Notes under the pieces: model-generated
What the model saw: only the letters and a program-made list of their open reading frames with translations
What the model was told of the DNA's origin: nothing
Databases searched by the model: none
From: Oscillospiraceae bacterium
GTDB lineage: Bacteria > Bacillota > Clostridia > Oscillospirales > Ruminococcaceae
NCBI GenBank assembly: GCA_017432285.1
Contig: JAFRJM010000008.1
Span: forward strand, 44,153-108,152
Direction: 5' to 3'
Length of the DNA stretch: 64,000 nt
Shown here: piece by piece, positions 56,427 through 64,000 of the stretch
Numbering within the stretch: the first letter of the stretch is position 1
Layout of the letters: every line of letters starts with the position of its first letter
Program-made: the position numbers and the translations under genes

Positions 56427-57167
56427 TTAAGTATGGCGGAACGCTTCGCTGTTGGTGCAGTAGATAATGTCCGGCTGTCCGGCAATGGCGGCAAAGAGGC
56501 GCTCCAAACCGTCCCAGCTCGCCTGTCCCTTTCCGTAGTCCATCTCATAGCCATGACCCCAGAGATATAAAAGCAGATCTCTGTCCGCTGCCTCCACCTG
56601 CTTGAAGCTCTCCACCAGAGTCATGGCATTGCCGAGAATCACAGAGGAAGAGGGACGAAAGTTCAGGGGATCAGCCGGGAATTCAAAGCTGCCGGAGGGA
56701 TAGATCGCTCTGGCATAGAGATAGCCCTGCTTTTTCAGAAAGGCCTCCGCAACCGGCGAAACAGAGCCATGGGCGTAAGCATGGCCGACGATAGGTGCTC
56801 TGGTCAAGCGCTCCAGGTTTTCCTTGTCTTTGCCCACCGAATCACGCAGTCCCTGTTCATCAAGCTTTTTCAGCGGTTCATGGCAAAAGCCGTGGCTGGC
56901 GATTTCCATGCCTTCGTATACCTGCAGGATCTCGTTATACGGGATGCGGTTATGCGGCACGTAAGAGAAAGGCCAGCGATGCTTTACGCCCTCTTCGCAA
57001 TCCCGTAAGGAGAAGCTGCCAAGCCCCATCACCTCACCGCGCTGCCCGAACAGGCCGGAGTTGAGATTGAAGGTTCCCTTCAATCCGTATTGCTTCATCA
57101 GGGCGATGATCCGCTTGTCCTGCTCGAGACCGTCGTCAAAGCTGAGCGTAAAATACTTCTTTCCCAT
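56427..57167 (-). CDS. Polysaccharide deacetylase (NodB/CE4-like)
   Basis: 246 residues, no signal peptide. NodB motif 1 TLSFDDGLEQD (Asp11/Asp12), motif 2 ASHGFCHE (metal His pair), and a late motif in LLYLWGHGYEMD. Removes acetyl or related groups from a carbohydrate in the cytoplasm or acts as a related amide/ester hydrolase. It follows the SGNH hydrolase gene without a gap (57167/57168), so the two form one operon with the GH43 gene. This region has more G+C at third codon positions, by impression, than the acs region. Confidence 0.82.
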   Translation of the reverse strand: MGKKYFTLSFDDGLEQDKRIIALMKQYGLKGTFNLNSGLFGQRGEVMGLGSFSLRDCEEGVKHRWPFSYVPHNRIPYNEILQVYEGMEIASHGFCHEPLKKLDEQGLRDSVGKDKENLERLTRAPIVGHAYAHGSVSPVAEAFLKKQGYLYARAIYPSGSFEFPADPLNFRPSSSVILGNAMTLVESFKQVEAADRDLLLYLWGHGYEMDYGKGQASWDGLERLFAAIAGQPDIIYCTNSEAFRHT

Positions 57168-58295
57168 TTACGACTCCTCACCGGTAAGCGCCGCCAGATC
57201 ATAGGCTTCTGCCATCCTTTCGCCGCCCATGGTGTTGGGATGCAGGTGGTCGCCCTGGTGGTATCGCTCATCCACTAGAGATGGCTCTTTCTCATCCCTC
57301 AGCAGCCGATCCGCGTCAAACACATAATCGAACTGCCCACAGTCCCGGATCCATGCGTTGATCTTCACGCGCAGGGCTTCCATCTCCGGCGTATAGCCTT
57401 TTTTGACAAAGCCCTCCCGCGGCGTGAGCGTCTGCATGACGACACGGACCCCACGCTCCTTCAAGGTTTTGGTCAGCTTCTGAATGGCAGCCGTGTAAAT
57501 GTCAAAGGAGATAGTCTGCTCTGTTTTCTTCGTGTAATACGCCACATCGTTGACTCCCAGAGCCAGGATCACGGTATGAAGATTGTTAAAGCTCAGAACA
57601 TCCCTCTCAAAACGGGCGACGCCCTTTTCTCCGTAAGAACTGCCCATGAAGCCAGGCACCTGGTAGAGCAGGCAGTTTCCGCCGATCCCGGCGTTCAGCA
57701 AGGTATATTTCCCGCCGAAGCGCGCAAACAGCCGCTTTTGCAGCGGTTTGACCCAGCGATTCATGGCTGTGATGCTGTCACCGAAAGCAACAATCAGTCT
57801 GCTGCACGCCTCAGATTCGATTTCCACCCGATCCAAAGAGACGACCGCGTCGTAGAGGTTATATTGCTGCTTGTAGCTCTCCTTTTTCACTTCCGGCAAA
57901 ACCTCGTCCGCAGTATGATCTCCGTGGTAAGCCACGGCTTCCTCCAAGGTCATGTTGCTGTCTTGCGCCTTGGAGGTATAGAAAAGCCGGATCTCCAGGG
58001 TCTCGCCTGCCGCAACCGACAGCTCGAGCGGATCGGAGAAAGTATACCCGCCCGTCGGGATCGTAAAGGCTCTCTTTCCGCCGCAGGTAACAGGGATCGG
58101 CTGCTCCTTGGCCCGGACAGTGACCGCGCCGATAACATAGGGCTTCTTTCCGTAGATGTTGGAAAAGCGAAAACGGATCCGCTCACCGGAAATCGGAGAG
58201 CTGACCGGGAACACCACGGTTTTCTTCTTCCCCTGCAGCATGCCCATTGCAAAAGAAGGCGCTGCTGCCTGACTCCAAATGGTCGTCCAATTCAT
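57168..58295 (-). CDS. SGNH/GDSL hydrolase, likely carbohydrate acetylesterase
   Basis: 375 residues. An N-terminal beta domain (about 1-160: FPVSSPISGERIRFRFSN, LELSVAAGETLEIRLFYTS) is followed by the SGNH domain: block I IVAFGDSITAMN (Ser), block II LNAGIGGNCLL, block III LALGVNDVAYY (Asn), block V HQGDHLHPNTMGG (Asp/His). The layout resembles CE2/CE3-like and rhamnogalacturonan acetylesterase-like enzymes. No export signal. Acts with the GH43 enzyme and deacetylase on an imported, acetylated oligosaccharide (inference). Confidence 0.82.
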   Translation of the reverse strand: MNWTTIWSQAAAPSFAMGMLQGKKKTVVFPVSSPISGERIRFRFSNIYGKKPYVIGAVTVRAKEQPIPVTCGGKRAFTIPTGGYTFSDPLELSVAAGETLEIRLFYTSKAQDSNMTLEEAVAYHGDHTADEVLPEVKKESYKQQYNLYDAVVSLDRVEIESEACSRLIVAFGDSITAMNRWVKPLQKRLFARFGGKYTLLNAGIGGNCLLYQVPGFMGSSYGEKGVARFERDVLSFNNLHTVILALGVNDVAYYTKKTEQTISFDIYTAAIQKLTKTLKERGVRVVMQTLTPREGFVKKGYTPEMEALRVKINAWIRDCGQFDYVFDADRLLRDEKEPSLVDERYHQGDHLHPNTMGGERMAEAYDLAALTGEES

Positions 58296-58314
58296 TTTTT
58301 ACTCCTCTCTATGT

Positions 58315-59778
58315 TTACACAAAAGCGATTTCCAATAAATCCAGTTTGCCTTTCCCCCGATACCGCAGGTAGACGGGGCAGCGCTTCACCGGGCACTCTG
58401 CTGTGGCTGCCAGTTCATCGGGAGAAAAAGGGATGCGGAAGGTCGTCCAGTCCATCGTAGGAAAGAGGAGAAATGCTGTGATCGCATTCCCTTCTTCTCC
58501 GCCTAGCAGCTCTAGCGTCCCGTTTCCGCCGCGCACTGTCACCGTTAGAGCTTCAGTTTCCGTCAGATCGAAATACTTATAGCCCACAACACAGCCGTTT
58601 CGGATATCGGTGATGAAGGACTTCGGCGCATTAGGTTCACTCCAGGCGTTAACAGGATGCTCTGTTGGCTCCGGAGGGTCGTAGTCCGGCCCGTCCTGGG
58701 TCACAAAAGGGCCGCCCATGGGGTTGCGGAAGCCAAGAACGCTTCGCCCACGCAAGCAGCAGGCGATGGACGCACTGTAGTTGCCCTTTCCTTTGAGCGG
58801 ACCACCGTTCAAGCCGCAGCTGGTGGCTTCCACCATGGCGATACTGCCGTCCTCCGCAAAGCTGATTGGCTCCGCGACCGCCTGCCGATTTTTCCACTTG
58901 CCGTTGGTCGTGCGATGATCGAAGACGTACCACTGTCCTTTTACGCAGACCAGGCCACCATGACTGTTCCCCATGGGATAGGCGGCATCCATCAGCTTTC
59001 GCCCCTTGTATCCGATGTCGCTGGAGGAGTGGATTGGCCCTTTGTGAATAAAGCCCTTGTCGGGGAAAAGGCTCATGGCATAGTTGAGCCCCGTGATGTC
59101 CGTTGCGGGGTAAACCAGGTAATACCAGCTTCCGATATGGCGGATGGAGGGACCTTCCCAGTAATTAGGCATTTTAGCGTTGAAATTCGCCGGGAGAAGG
59201 ATGGTGGGCTCGGACTTGATGGTCAGCATATCCCTCTCCAGCTCCATCACGAACAGCCCCACGATCTCATGTCCGAACCGACCGTTGGAGGGCTGCCCGC
59301 TTCCCACATAGAGATAGACGCGGCCATCATCATCCACCAGAACCGCCGGATCAAATGCGAACCAGTCTTCCGCCCGGGAGCCGTAGACCCTGCCGTCTGG
59401 GAAACGCACATCGCCCAGATATGAATATTTTCCTGCCGGGGTATCGCACACAGCGACAGAAGTGACGGAGGAATTGGCAACCGAATAATACAGATAATAG
59501 CGCTCGTCCGTCCCGCGGACCACATCCGGCGCGTAATAGGACTTCCGATCCTGGTTCCATGGAGTCTGCTCTTTTCGGTAAATGACTCCCTCGTAGCGCC
59601 AGTCGCTGAGATCGTCTTCCGGGGCTGACCAGGCCACATAGTCGTTGACGCAGTAGTCCTTGCTCCCGAAGCAGTCATGGCTGCCGAAGACATACAGCTT
59701 GCCGTCAAAAAGCCGGGGCTCCGCATCCGGGATATATTCCCACCCGGGGAGATACGGGTTATAGCATTGATGTTTCAA
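58315..59778 (-). CDS. Glycoside hydrolase family 43 enzyme
   Basis: 487 residues from a TTG at 59778 with AAGGAAGGA seven bases upstream; a longer frame from 59862 covers the divergent promoter zone and is unlikely. Five-blade beta-propeller: PDAEPRLFDGKLYVFGSHD (catalytic base Asp), SYYAPDVVRG, DWFAFDPAVLVDDDGRVYLY (pKa-modulating Asp), YWEGPSIRHIGSWYYLVY (acid Glu), and MGNSHGGLVCVKGQWYVFDHR. The last 130 residues form a carbohydrate-binding-like beta sandwich. Probably an intracellular alpha-arabinofuranosidase or beta-xylosidase. Divergent from an AraC-type regulator. Confidence 0.85.
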   Translation of the reverse strand: MKHQCYNPYLPGWEYIPDAEPRLFDGKLYVFGSHDCFGSKDYCVNDYVAWSAPEDDLSDWRYEGVIYRKEQTPWNQDRKSYYAPDVVRGTDERYYLYYSVANSSVTSVAVCDTPAGKYSYLGDVRFPDGRVYGSRAEDWFAFDPAVLVDDDGRVYLYVGSGQPSNGRFGHEIVGLFVMELERDMLTIKSEPTILLPANFNAKMPNYWEGPSIRHIGSWYYLVYPATDITGLNYAMSLFPDKGFIHKGPIHSSSDIGYKGRKLMDAAYPMGNSHGGLVCVKGQWYVFDHRTTNGKWKNRQAVAEPISFAEDGSIAMVEATSCGLNGGPLKGKGNYSASIACCLRGRSVLGFRNPMGGPFVTQDGPDYDPPEPTEHPVNAWSEPNAPKSFITDIRNGCVVGYKYFDLTETEALTVTVRGGNGTLELLGGEEGNAITAFLLFPTMDWTTFRIPFSPDELAATAECPVKRCPVYLRYRGKGKLDLLEIAFV

Positions 59779-59844
59779 ACCGAAATCCTTCCTTTTTATC
59801 AAGTTTTTCGTATGGTAAAATAAAAAAAATGAGGGGTGAAAATT

Positions 59845-60879
59845 GTGGAAAAAATGGTTCATCTATATTTCCGGGATATTGAGGAAGTCCGGTCGCAGAA
59901 GAGCGGTACCATCGTAAACTATCTGCGCGATCACACCGTTGACCGGGATTACTTTTCCAAGCTCTCCGTTGCGACCAGTGTTCACACCCCGGAGGAATAC
60001 CTCTTTTCCAACTACATGGACAGGCGTTCCTTCTGTTTGCACACCCCCGCCGAGAGCGGTTTATTCCAAGAAACCTACATGCATAAGCACAATTTCTTCG
60101 AGCTGATGTACATCATGCGCGGAGAAGCCTCGGTTATGATCGAAGACGAAGAAGTGCACTATTCAGCGGGGAATCTGTGCCTACTGAACCGTAGCACTAT
60201 GCACAGGGAAACCGACATGGCCTCCGCCGATATCCTCTATATCGGCATCGACCCCTCGCTCATCACGCAATGGCCAAAAGGTCTTGTCCAGCCCTTCGGC
60301 TATAAAAGCATCCTCAACCGCTTCTTCAGTGAGAACCTGTCGGAGAGAGCGGCGTGCAAGCGGGATTATGTGGACTTTCAGCTCCTGGGCAAAGACCCTA
60401 TCCCGCAGATTGCCGATGAGTTGATCCGAGCTTATTCCGAAAAGCGTGTGGGTTACCAGTTTGACGTATACTCGTCGCTGCTTCGGCTGTTTGCGGCGCT
60501 GGAGAACCCGGAACTCTATCGGGCCGAGTACGTTTCCCTCGGCTATGGGCGGGAACTAATCACTTTGGAAAAGGCGAAAAAGCTGATCGAGGAACGCCAT
60601 GGCAATGTTCGCCGTGCGGAACTGGCCAAGGAACTCCATTATTCCTGTGAATACCTCTCCCGCATTGTCAAAGAACACACAGGCTATACACTGAAAGCCT
60701 ATTGTCAAAAGGTCCAACTGCGCGAAGCAGCCCGGCTTCTCAAAGGTTCCGAACTTCCGGTGAGCAGGATTGCCGCTTCCCTGGGATATGAGAACCGCAC
60801 ACAGTTTTACAAGATATTTGAGCGTGAGTATCAGATGACTCCCACAGAATACCGGGAAAAAGCACACGCCAATCGCTGA
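59845..60879 (+). CDS. AraC-family regulator of the carbohydrate cluster
   Basis: 344 residues if the GTG at 59845 is used, which sits at a good distance from GAGGGG; a GTG at 59836 lies within that site and an ATG at 59854 is possible. N-terminal cupin sensor (HKHNFFELMYIMRGEASVMIEDEEVHYSAGNLCLL, residues about 80-120 in outline) and a C-terminal double helix-turn-helix (VRRAELAKELHYSCEYLSRIVKEHTG, SRIAASLGYENRTQFYKIFEREYQMTPTEYR). Divergent from GH43 and the likely activator of it and of the symporter gene. Confidence 0.85.
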   Translation: MEKMVHLYFRDIEEVRSQKSGTIVNYLRDHTVDRDYFSKLSVATSVHTPEEYLFSNYMDRRSFCLHTPAESGLFQETYMHKHNFFELMYIMRGEASVMIEDEEVHYSAGNLCLLNRSTMHRETDMASADILYIGIDPSLITQWPKGLVQPFGYKSILNRFFSENLSERAACKRDYVDFQLLGKDPIPQIADELIRAYSEKRVGYQFDVYSSLLRLFAALENPELYRAEYVSLGYGRELITLEKAKKLIEERHGNVRRAELAKELHYSCEYLSRIVKEHTGYTLKAYCQKVQLREAARLLKGSELPVSRIAASLGYENRTQFYKIFEREYQMTPTEYREKAHANR

Positions 60880-60885
60880 TACGAG

Positions 60886-60913
60886 GCGGGTCGAGTAAAT
60901 CGACTCGCTTTTT
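60886..60913 (+). terminator. Terminator of the AraC-type gene
   Basis: Stem GCGGGTCGA / TCGACTCGC (one G-T type mismatch) with a five-base loop and TTTTT behind it, 7 bases after the stop. Confidence 0.85.
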
Positions 60914-60920
60914 CTATTCT

Positions 60921-60950
60921 TCAATAAAACGATTAAAATCATTTTATTGA
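60921..60950 (-). terminator. AT-rich hairpin at the end of the symporter gene
   Basis: TCAATAAAACGATT pairs with AATCATTTTATTGA (one mismatch), 10 bases after the minus-strand stop at 60960. The T-run sits inside the stem, so this is a weak terminator candidate. Confidence 0.45.
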
Positions 60951-60959
60951 AGCCTGGCA

Positions 60960-62426
60960 TTATTCCTTACTCTGCCTGTCAAAATAGGCTTTCATTTCTC
61001 CGCGGACTTCGTTGGTAACAGGATACTTCCTGTAGATCAGGACAGAGATAATGCCCAGCACGGCAGGGACCAAGCCCATGATCACAATGAACCAGTTGAG
61101 CATCGTGGGGATCTGAGTGACATCCCCGGCGAAGCGGTTCCCTTCCTCCACAGTATAGCCGATCCCGGTTAGCACCAGCCCGACGATCGCCGCAGAAAAA
61201 GCCGTCTGCATCTTCGTGATGAAGCCGTCGGTCACCGTAGTCAGGGCGGAGCGGTCTTTTCCGGTTTTGTAAATGCCATAGTCCACGACCTCCATCTGTA
61301 CAAAGGTCTGCGGTACAAAGTCCGTCCCAACGCCGGTGGCCATGATGAACATGGTCGCAAAGAACAGCCAGGGAGCGTTCTGCAAAAGCCCTGTGATCTG
61401 GGCGATAAACAGGATGGCGCCGCCGACCGCCTGAATGAGCAGCAGAGTGCTGGTCATCCTGACCGGATCCTTAAAAAGCTTCAACAGCGGTCTGCCCAAA
61501 ATCGCGCCGAGGACCATGGGGACGACGGTGATTATGGCATTGATACCGTTGTAGACAGTAAATTGCTCCATATCCGCGATGCCCGTGCTCAAATCGGCGC
61601 AGAATCCCCATTTGATGTAATAGATGGGAGTGGCGAAAATCAGCGTCCAGATAAAGCCGGCAAATAGGCCTTTGAACGCAAATATGACCATAGCCTTGTT
61701 CTCTTTGAATAAATCAAAGAAATCCTGAAGGCTCAGCTTCTCGGCGCGCTCCTCCTCCACATGGTGCTTTTCCTTCACCATGAACCAGCCGACAAGAGAG
61801 ATCGCCATGGAGGCGACAACAAGGATCATGATGACTCTGGCTGCGGCATCGTGGTAGCTCACGCCGCCCGCGTTGAGCGCAACGATAGCAGCAGTAAACA
61901 CAACGTTGGCAACAACGCCGGTAAGGAAGGACATCAGCCTCGGTCCGATCACCAGCTTTGTCCGCTGGTTTTCATCGGTGGACATGGTGCGGTAAAGAAG
62001 AAGATCCTTATAAAACGAGCTTCCAATGTCATATACGAGGTAAAACACAACAACCCAGGCGATAATCAGCGCGGGCGTATTTGCCATGGAGCTGGGAAGC
62101 GAAAACAAGGCAATAGCGCCAATCGCCTCCATGATGATGCTGATGAGAAAAAAGGGCTTATACTTACCGATCCTGGTACGCTTGGAGTTGTCAATGATAA
62201 AGCCCTGGATCGGATCGTCCACCGCGTCGATCACACGAGCCGCCATCAGCAGGATCGTGGCCAATAGCGCAGCATAGCTGATGCCGGAATACTCTGTCAT
62301 GTAGACCATCAGCATGGATGACATGAGCACGCCGGTCAGCGCGTTGGTGAAAGAAAGGGTTGTCGTGCCGAAGCATTCCTTAAAGCCGATATGCTCCGGA
62401 TCTTTAGCTTTTCTCTGTTTTGTCAT
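60960..62426 (-). CDS. GPH-family glycoside/pentoside:cation symporter
   Basis: 488 residues from the ATG at 62426 with GGAGG eight bases upstream; an extension to 62531 is not needed. Twelve membrane segments and the family features FTNALTGVLMSSMLMVYMTEY, RVIDAVDDPIQGFIIDNSKRTRIGKYKPF (the DAVxDP and RTRxGKYRP signature), and DFVPQTFVQMEVVDYGIYKTGKDRSAL in the second half. Imports an oligosaccharide or glycoside with Na+ or H+. It supplies the substrate for the GH43, SGNH and deacetylase enzymes across the divergent AraC gene. Confidence 0.9.
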   Translation of the reverse strand: MTKQRKAKDPEHIGFKECFGTTTLSFTNALTGVLMSSMLMVYMTEYSGISYAALLATILLMAARVIDAVDDPIQGFIIDNSKRTRIGKYKPFFLISIIMEAIGAIALFSLPSSMANTPALIIAWVVVFYLVYDIGSSFYKDLLLYRTMSTDENQRTKLVIGPRLMSFLTGVVANVVFTAAIVALNAGGVSYHDAAARVIMILVVASMAISLVGWFMVKEKHHVEEERAEKLSLQDFFDLFKENKAMVIFAFKGLFAGFIWTLIFATPIYYIKWGFCADLSTGIADMEQFTVYNGINAIITVVPMVLGAILGRPLLKLFKDPVRMTSTLLLIQAVGGAILFIAQITGLLQNAPWLFFATMFIMATGVGTDFVPQTFVQMEVVDYGIYKTGKDRSALTTVTDGFITKMQTAFSAAIVGLVLTGIGYTVEEGNRFAGDVTQIPTMLNWFIVIMGLVPAVLGIISVLIYRKYPVTNEVRGEMKAYFDRQSKE

Positions 62427-62531
62427 CGTATTTCCTCCATATAAAAATGTGCCTTTTCTGATTTCATCATAGAAAAACGGACGGCCCTTTACAGTGTCAA
62501 AAGGCCGCCCGTTTGAGCGAAACTGTATCAT

Positions 62532-63164
62532 TTTATCGATTTATATATCTCTACGTTTCTGATTCCAAAAACTGTCACATTTCCCCGACATATTTAGGAA
62601 CAATCAGAGAGATAGGAACATATCCGGAATCTCGAATGCAGTTTTCCGGAATCGGATCGATCTGAACCGGATCCGGAAAGAATCAATAATCTGCTAATCA
62701 TGATTAGCAGAGAACTGCCATCATTTGGCAAAAAGGTTGTACAAAAGGCCGTTAGTTCAAACTATGCCAATAGCGCCCAAAAAGTGATTAGCAAAGTGAT
62801 GGCAAAAGGCAAAATGAGCACAAAAAATGAGCGAAGAAAAACCCAGTAAAAATGGCGCAAATGCCCTATTTTACTGGGTTTTCCCCTTGGCGCGCCCGAA
62901 GGAACTCGAATCCCCGACCTTCTGTTCCGGAGCGCACTAAGGCTGAGTAAATGCCACTAAAATCGGATAAAGAAAAGTGCTGCAAAGTGCCTATTTATAA
63001 GGAAAATCGGGCGATTTAAAGTAAAGGTGAAACAAGCTCGAAAAAGCTCAAAAAACGTATAAGTGATGGCAATGCCATCAACCTTCTGCCTAACCTTCTG
63101 CCGATTTTGGCGAAAGGTCAGGTGTTCAAGTAGGCACAAACGCCTTCTTCCCAGCATTTATTAC
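62532..63164. other. Non-coding region with palindrome and repeats
   Basis: About 630 bases without a supported gene; all readings here are short and lack ribosome sites. It holds a perfect 20-base palindrome at 62691-62710 (half CTGCTAATCA), a further copy of its core TGATTAGCA near 62787, several GGCAAA/GCCATC runs, and the tRNA fragment described separately. The repeats may be integrase arm-type or regulatory sites of the element. Confidence 0.5.
62888..62933 (-). other. 3' fragment of a tRNA-Arg(CCG) gene, probable attachment site
   Basis: On the minus strand the sequence from CTCCGGA through ACAGA, AGGTC, a T arm (GGGGA-TTCGAGT-TCCTT) to CGGGCGCGCCA matches the 3' half of a tRNA-Arg with anticodon CCG, including encoded CCA. 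The 5' half (acceptor, D arm, first anticodon strand) is absent; DNA upstream is unrelated. About 270 bases from a tyrosine integrase stop. Such 3' tRNA pieces are typical att sites left by tRNA-targeting integrative elements. Confidence 0.7.
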
Positions 63165-63195
63165 TCAAAAAACTGCCCTGGCCAGCGCCAGGGCA
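63165..63195 (-). terminator. Terminator of the integrase gene
   Basis: Nine-bp stem TGCCCTGGC / GCCAGGGCA with a four-base loop. On the minus strand it is followed by GTTTTTTGAG. Five bases after the integrase stop. Confidence 0.88.
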
Positions 63196-63199
63196 ATCA

Positions 63200-64000
63200 T
63201 TATTTTGTTAGGCTTTTTAGTATTTGAAGCAATTCCGGAGATTCTTTTAGTTTTCGAATAACCTTTTCTATATCCTCATCGTCAGTTTCTTCCGTTTGCT
63301 TCTTTTCCTGATAAAACATCTCCTCGAATTTCTCTGCGTTTACACGCCGGTCATCATCCAGAATATGTGCGTATCTCTCGGTGATCATGGCTGCTTCCGC
63401 ATGTCCCGTATCACCTTGGACCGCTTTAATATCTCCCCCGCTGATCTTTAGTTTATAAGTCGTGCTCGAGTGTCGCAGGCTGTGAAAGACAACCGGACGC
63501 AGATCGTTTTCTTTAATCAGATTATTGAACATCTCACGGATCTTGCCGTGCTCTATCGGCGTCCCGTTCTCATAGCAGACAACCAGATCGTAATCCTGGT
63601 AATCATCTCCGAGAATCGATTTGAACTCTCTGACCTGTTTCTTTCGTTCCTTGAGAAGAAGCGCGACAGTTTTAGGAAGAAATATCTTTCTGACACTTGA
63701 AGAAGTCTTCGGCTCCTTCAGGACCAGCCTGGTAGTAACCCGTGTGTTACTCTGAGGGAACTTCAGCATAACAGCGCTGTCACCCAATTCGTTGAACGCT
63801 TCTACCGTTACTCTCTGCAACTGCTTATCCACATAAATCCACGCAGAGTTATTGTTGATCAGATCATCACTGATATGCACACATTTCCATGTCAGTCCCA
63901 GAACTTCTCCCAAACGAAGGGAACAGGAAAAAGCCAAATTGATGCAGAGTTCCAGTATAGGATCTTCACATGCGTCAAGAGCTTTCTTCAAATCGTCCAG
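63200..64000 (-). CDS. int: Tyrosine-type site-specific integrase (partial, N-terminus beyond right edge)
   Basis: 266 codons in frame up to the right edge; a TTG at 63991 looks like a start only because the sequence ends. Catalytic domain of the phage/ICE integrase family: Arg in CSLRLGEVLGLTW, Arg-box II HSLRHSSTTYKL, GDTGHAEAAMI (His), and nucleophile Tyr in TERYAHI. The arm-binding and core-binding N-terminal domains are outside. It points toward the tRNA-Arg fragment, so the element it belongs to extends to the right. The C-terminal tail is acidic (EETDDEDIEKVI). Confidence 0.9.
   Translation of the reverse strand: MDDLKKALDACEDPILELCINLAFSCSLRLGEVLGLTWKCVHISDDLINNNSAWIYVDKQLQRVTVEAFNELGDSAVMLKFPQSNTRVTTRLVLKEPKTSSSVRKIFLPKTVALLLKERKKQVREFKSILGDDYQDYDLVVCYENGTPIEHGKIREMFNNLIKENDLRPVVFHSLRHSSTTYKLKISGGDIKAVQGDTGHAEAAMITERYAHILDDDRRVNAEKFEEMFYQEKKQTEETDDEDIEKVIRKLKESPELLQILKSLTK

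Noticed and set aside
62740-62830. Direct repeats of GGCAAA and GTGATGGC resembling a short repeat array.
   Set aside because: Units are under 10 bases and irregularly spaced, so this is not a CRISPR array.

Overview
The window looks like chromosomal DNA of a strictly anaerobic, acetogenic member of the Clostridia (Bacillota). The evidence is a Wood-Ljungdahl carbonyl-branch cluster (acsD, acsC, acsE, acsB, corrinoid activator, CooC/CooT-type nickel proteins), a corrinoid O- or N-demethylase-type methyltransferase operon, ECF-type vitamin transport and AGGAGG-type ribosome binding sites nearly everywhere. Genus cannot be read from the sequence; a gut-associated Eubacteriales lineage is my inference. 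No complete rRNA or tRNA gene and no CRISPR array were seen.

Layout. (1) 1-16.9 kb, minus strand: one probable operon running from an ECF sigma factor through small membrane proteins, a 7-TM protein, a PrsW-type intramembrane protease and a TPR lipid-anchored or membrane protein to a giant secreted repeat adhesin (over 4,200 residues, running off the left edge). (2) 17-23.2 kb: a type-B carboxylesterase, then a five-gene operon (amino-acid ABC transporter, VOC protein, D-cysteine desulfhydrase-like PLP enzyme) divergent from an HxlR regulator. (3) 23.2-29 kb, minus: corrinoid protein, methyl-THF:corrinoid methyltransferase, ASKHA/2Fe-2S corrinoid activator, two URO-D-type methyltransferases and a 42-residue peptide gene. 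(4) 29.3-38.5 kb, plus, divergent from (3): nickel-handling proteins, CooC, AcsD, AcsC, AcsE, AcsB, a second corrinoid activator and a DUF3786 protein. The CODH catalytic gene acsA is not here. (5) 38.5-47.2 kb: a membrane protein, an esterase plus two MoaF-like proteins, thyA-folA, and two CE1-like esterases. (6) 47.4-54.7 kb: an ECF transporter (S, fused A1A2, T) followed by five tandem SAM hydroxide-adenosyltransferase paralogues, one catalytically decayed and one truncated. (7) 54.9-56 kb: a third URO-D methyltransferase and, beside it, the C-terminal stump of a sigma54-dependent regulator. (8) 56.4-62.4 kb: a carbohydrate-use cluster (deacetylase, SGNH hydrolase, GH43, AraC regulator, GPH symporter). 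(9) 62.5-64 kb: a non-coding stretch with a tRNA-Arg 3' fragment next to a tyrosine integrase, i.e. the edge of an integrative element extending to the right.

A coherent reading (inference): esterases release methoxylated aromatic or other methyl-donor compounds, URO-D methyltransferases move the methyl group to the corrinoid protein and then to tetrahydrofolate, and the AcsCDEB proteins carry it to acetyl-CoA, with one corrinoid activator serving each corrinoid system. The tandem SAM hydrolases with their own transporter and the sigma/PrsW/giant adhesin locus are the least explained parts.
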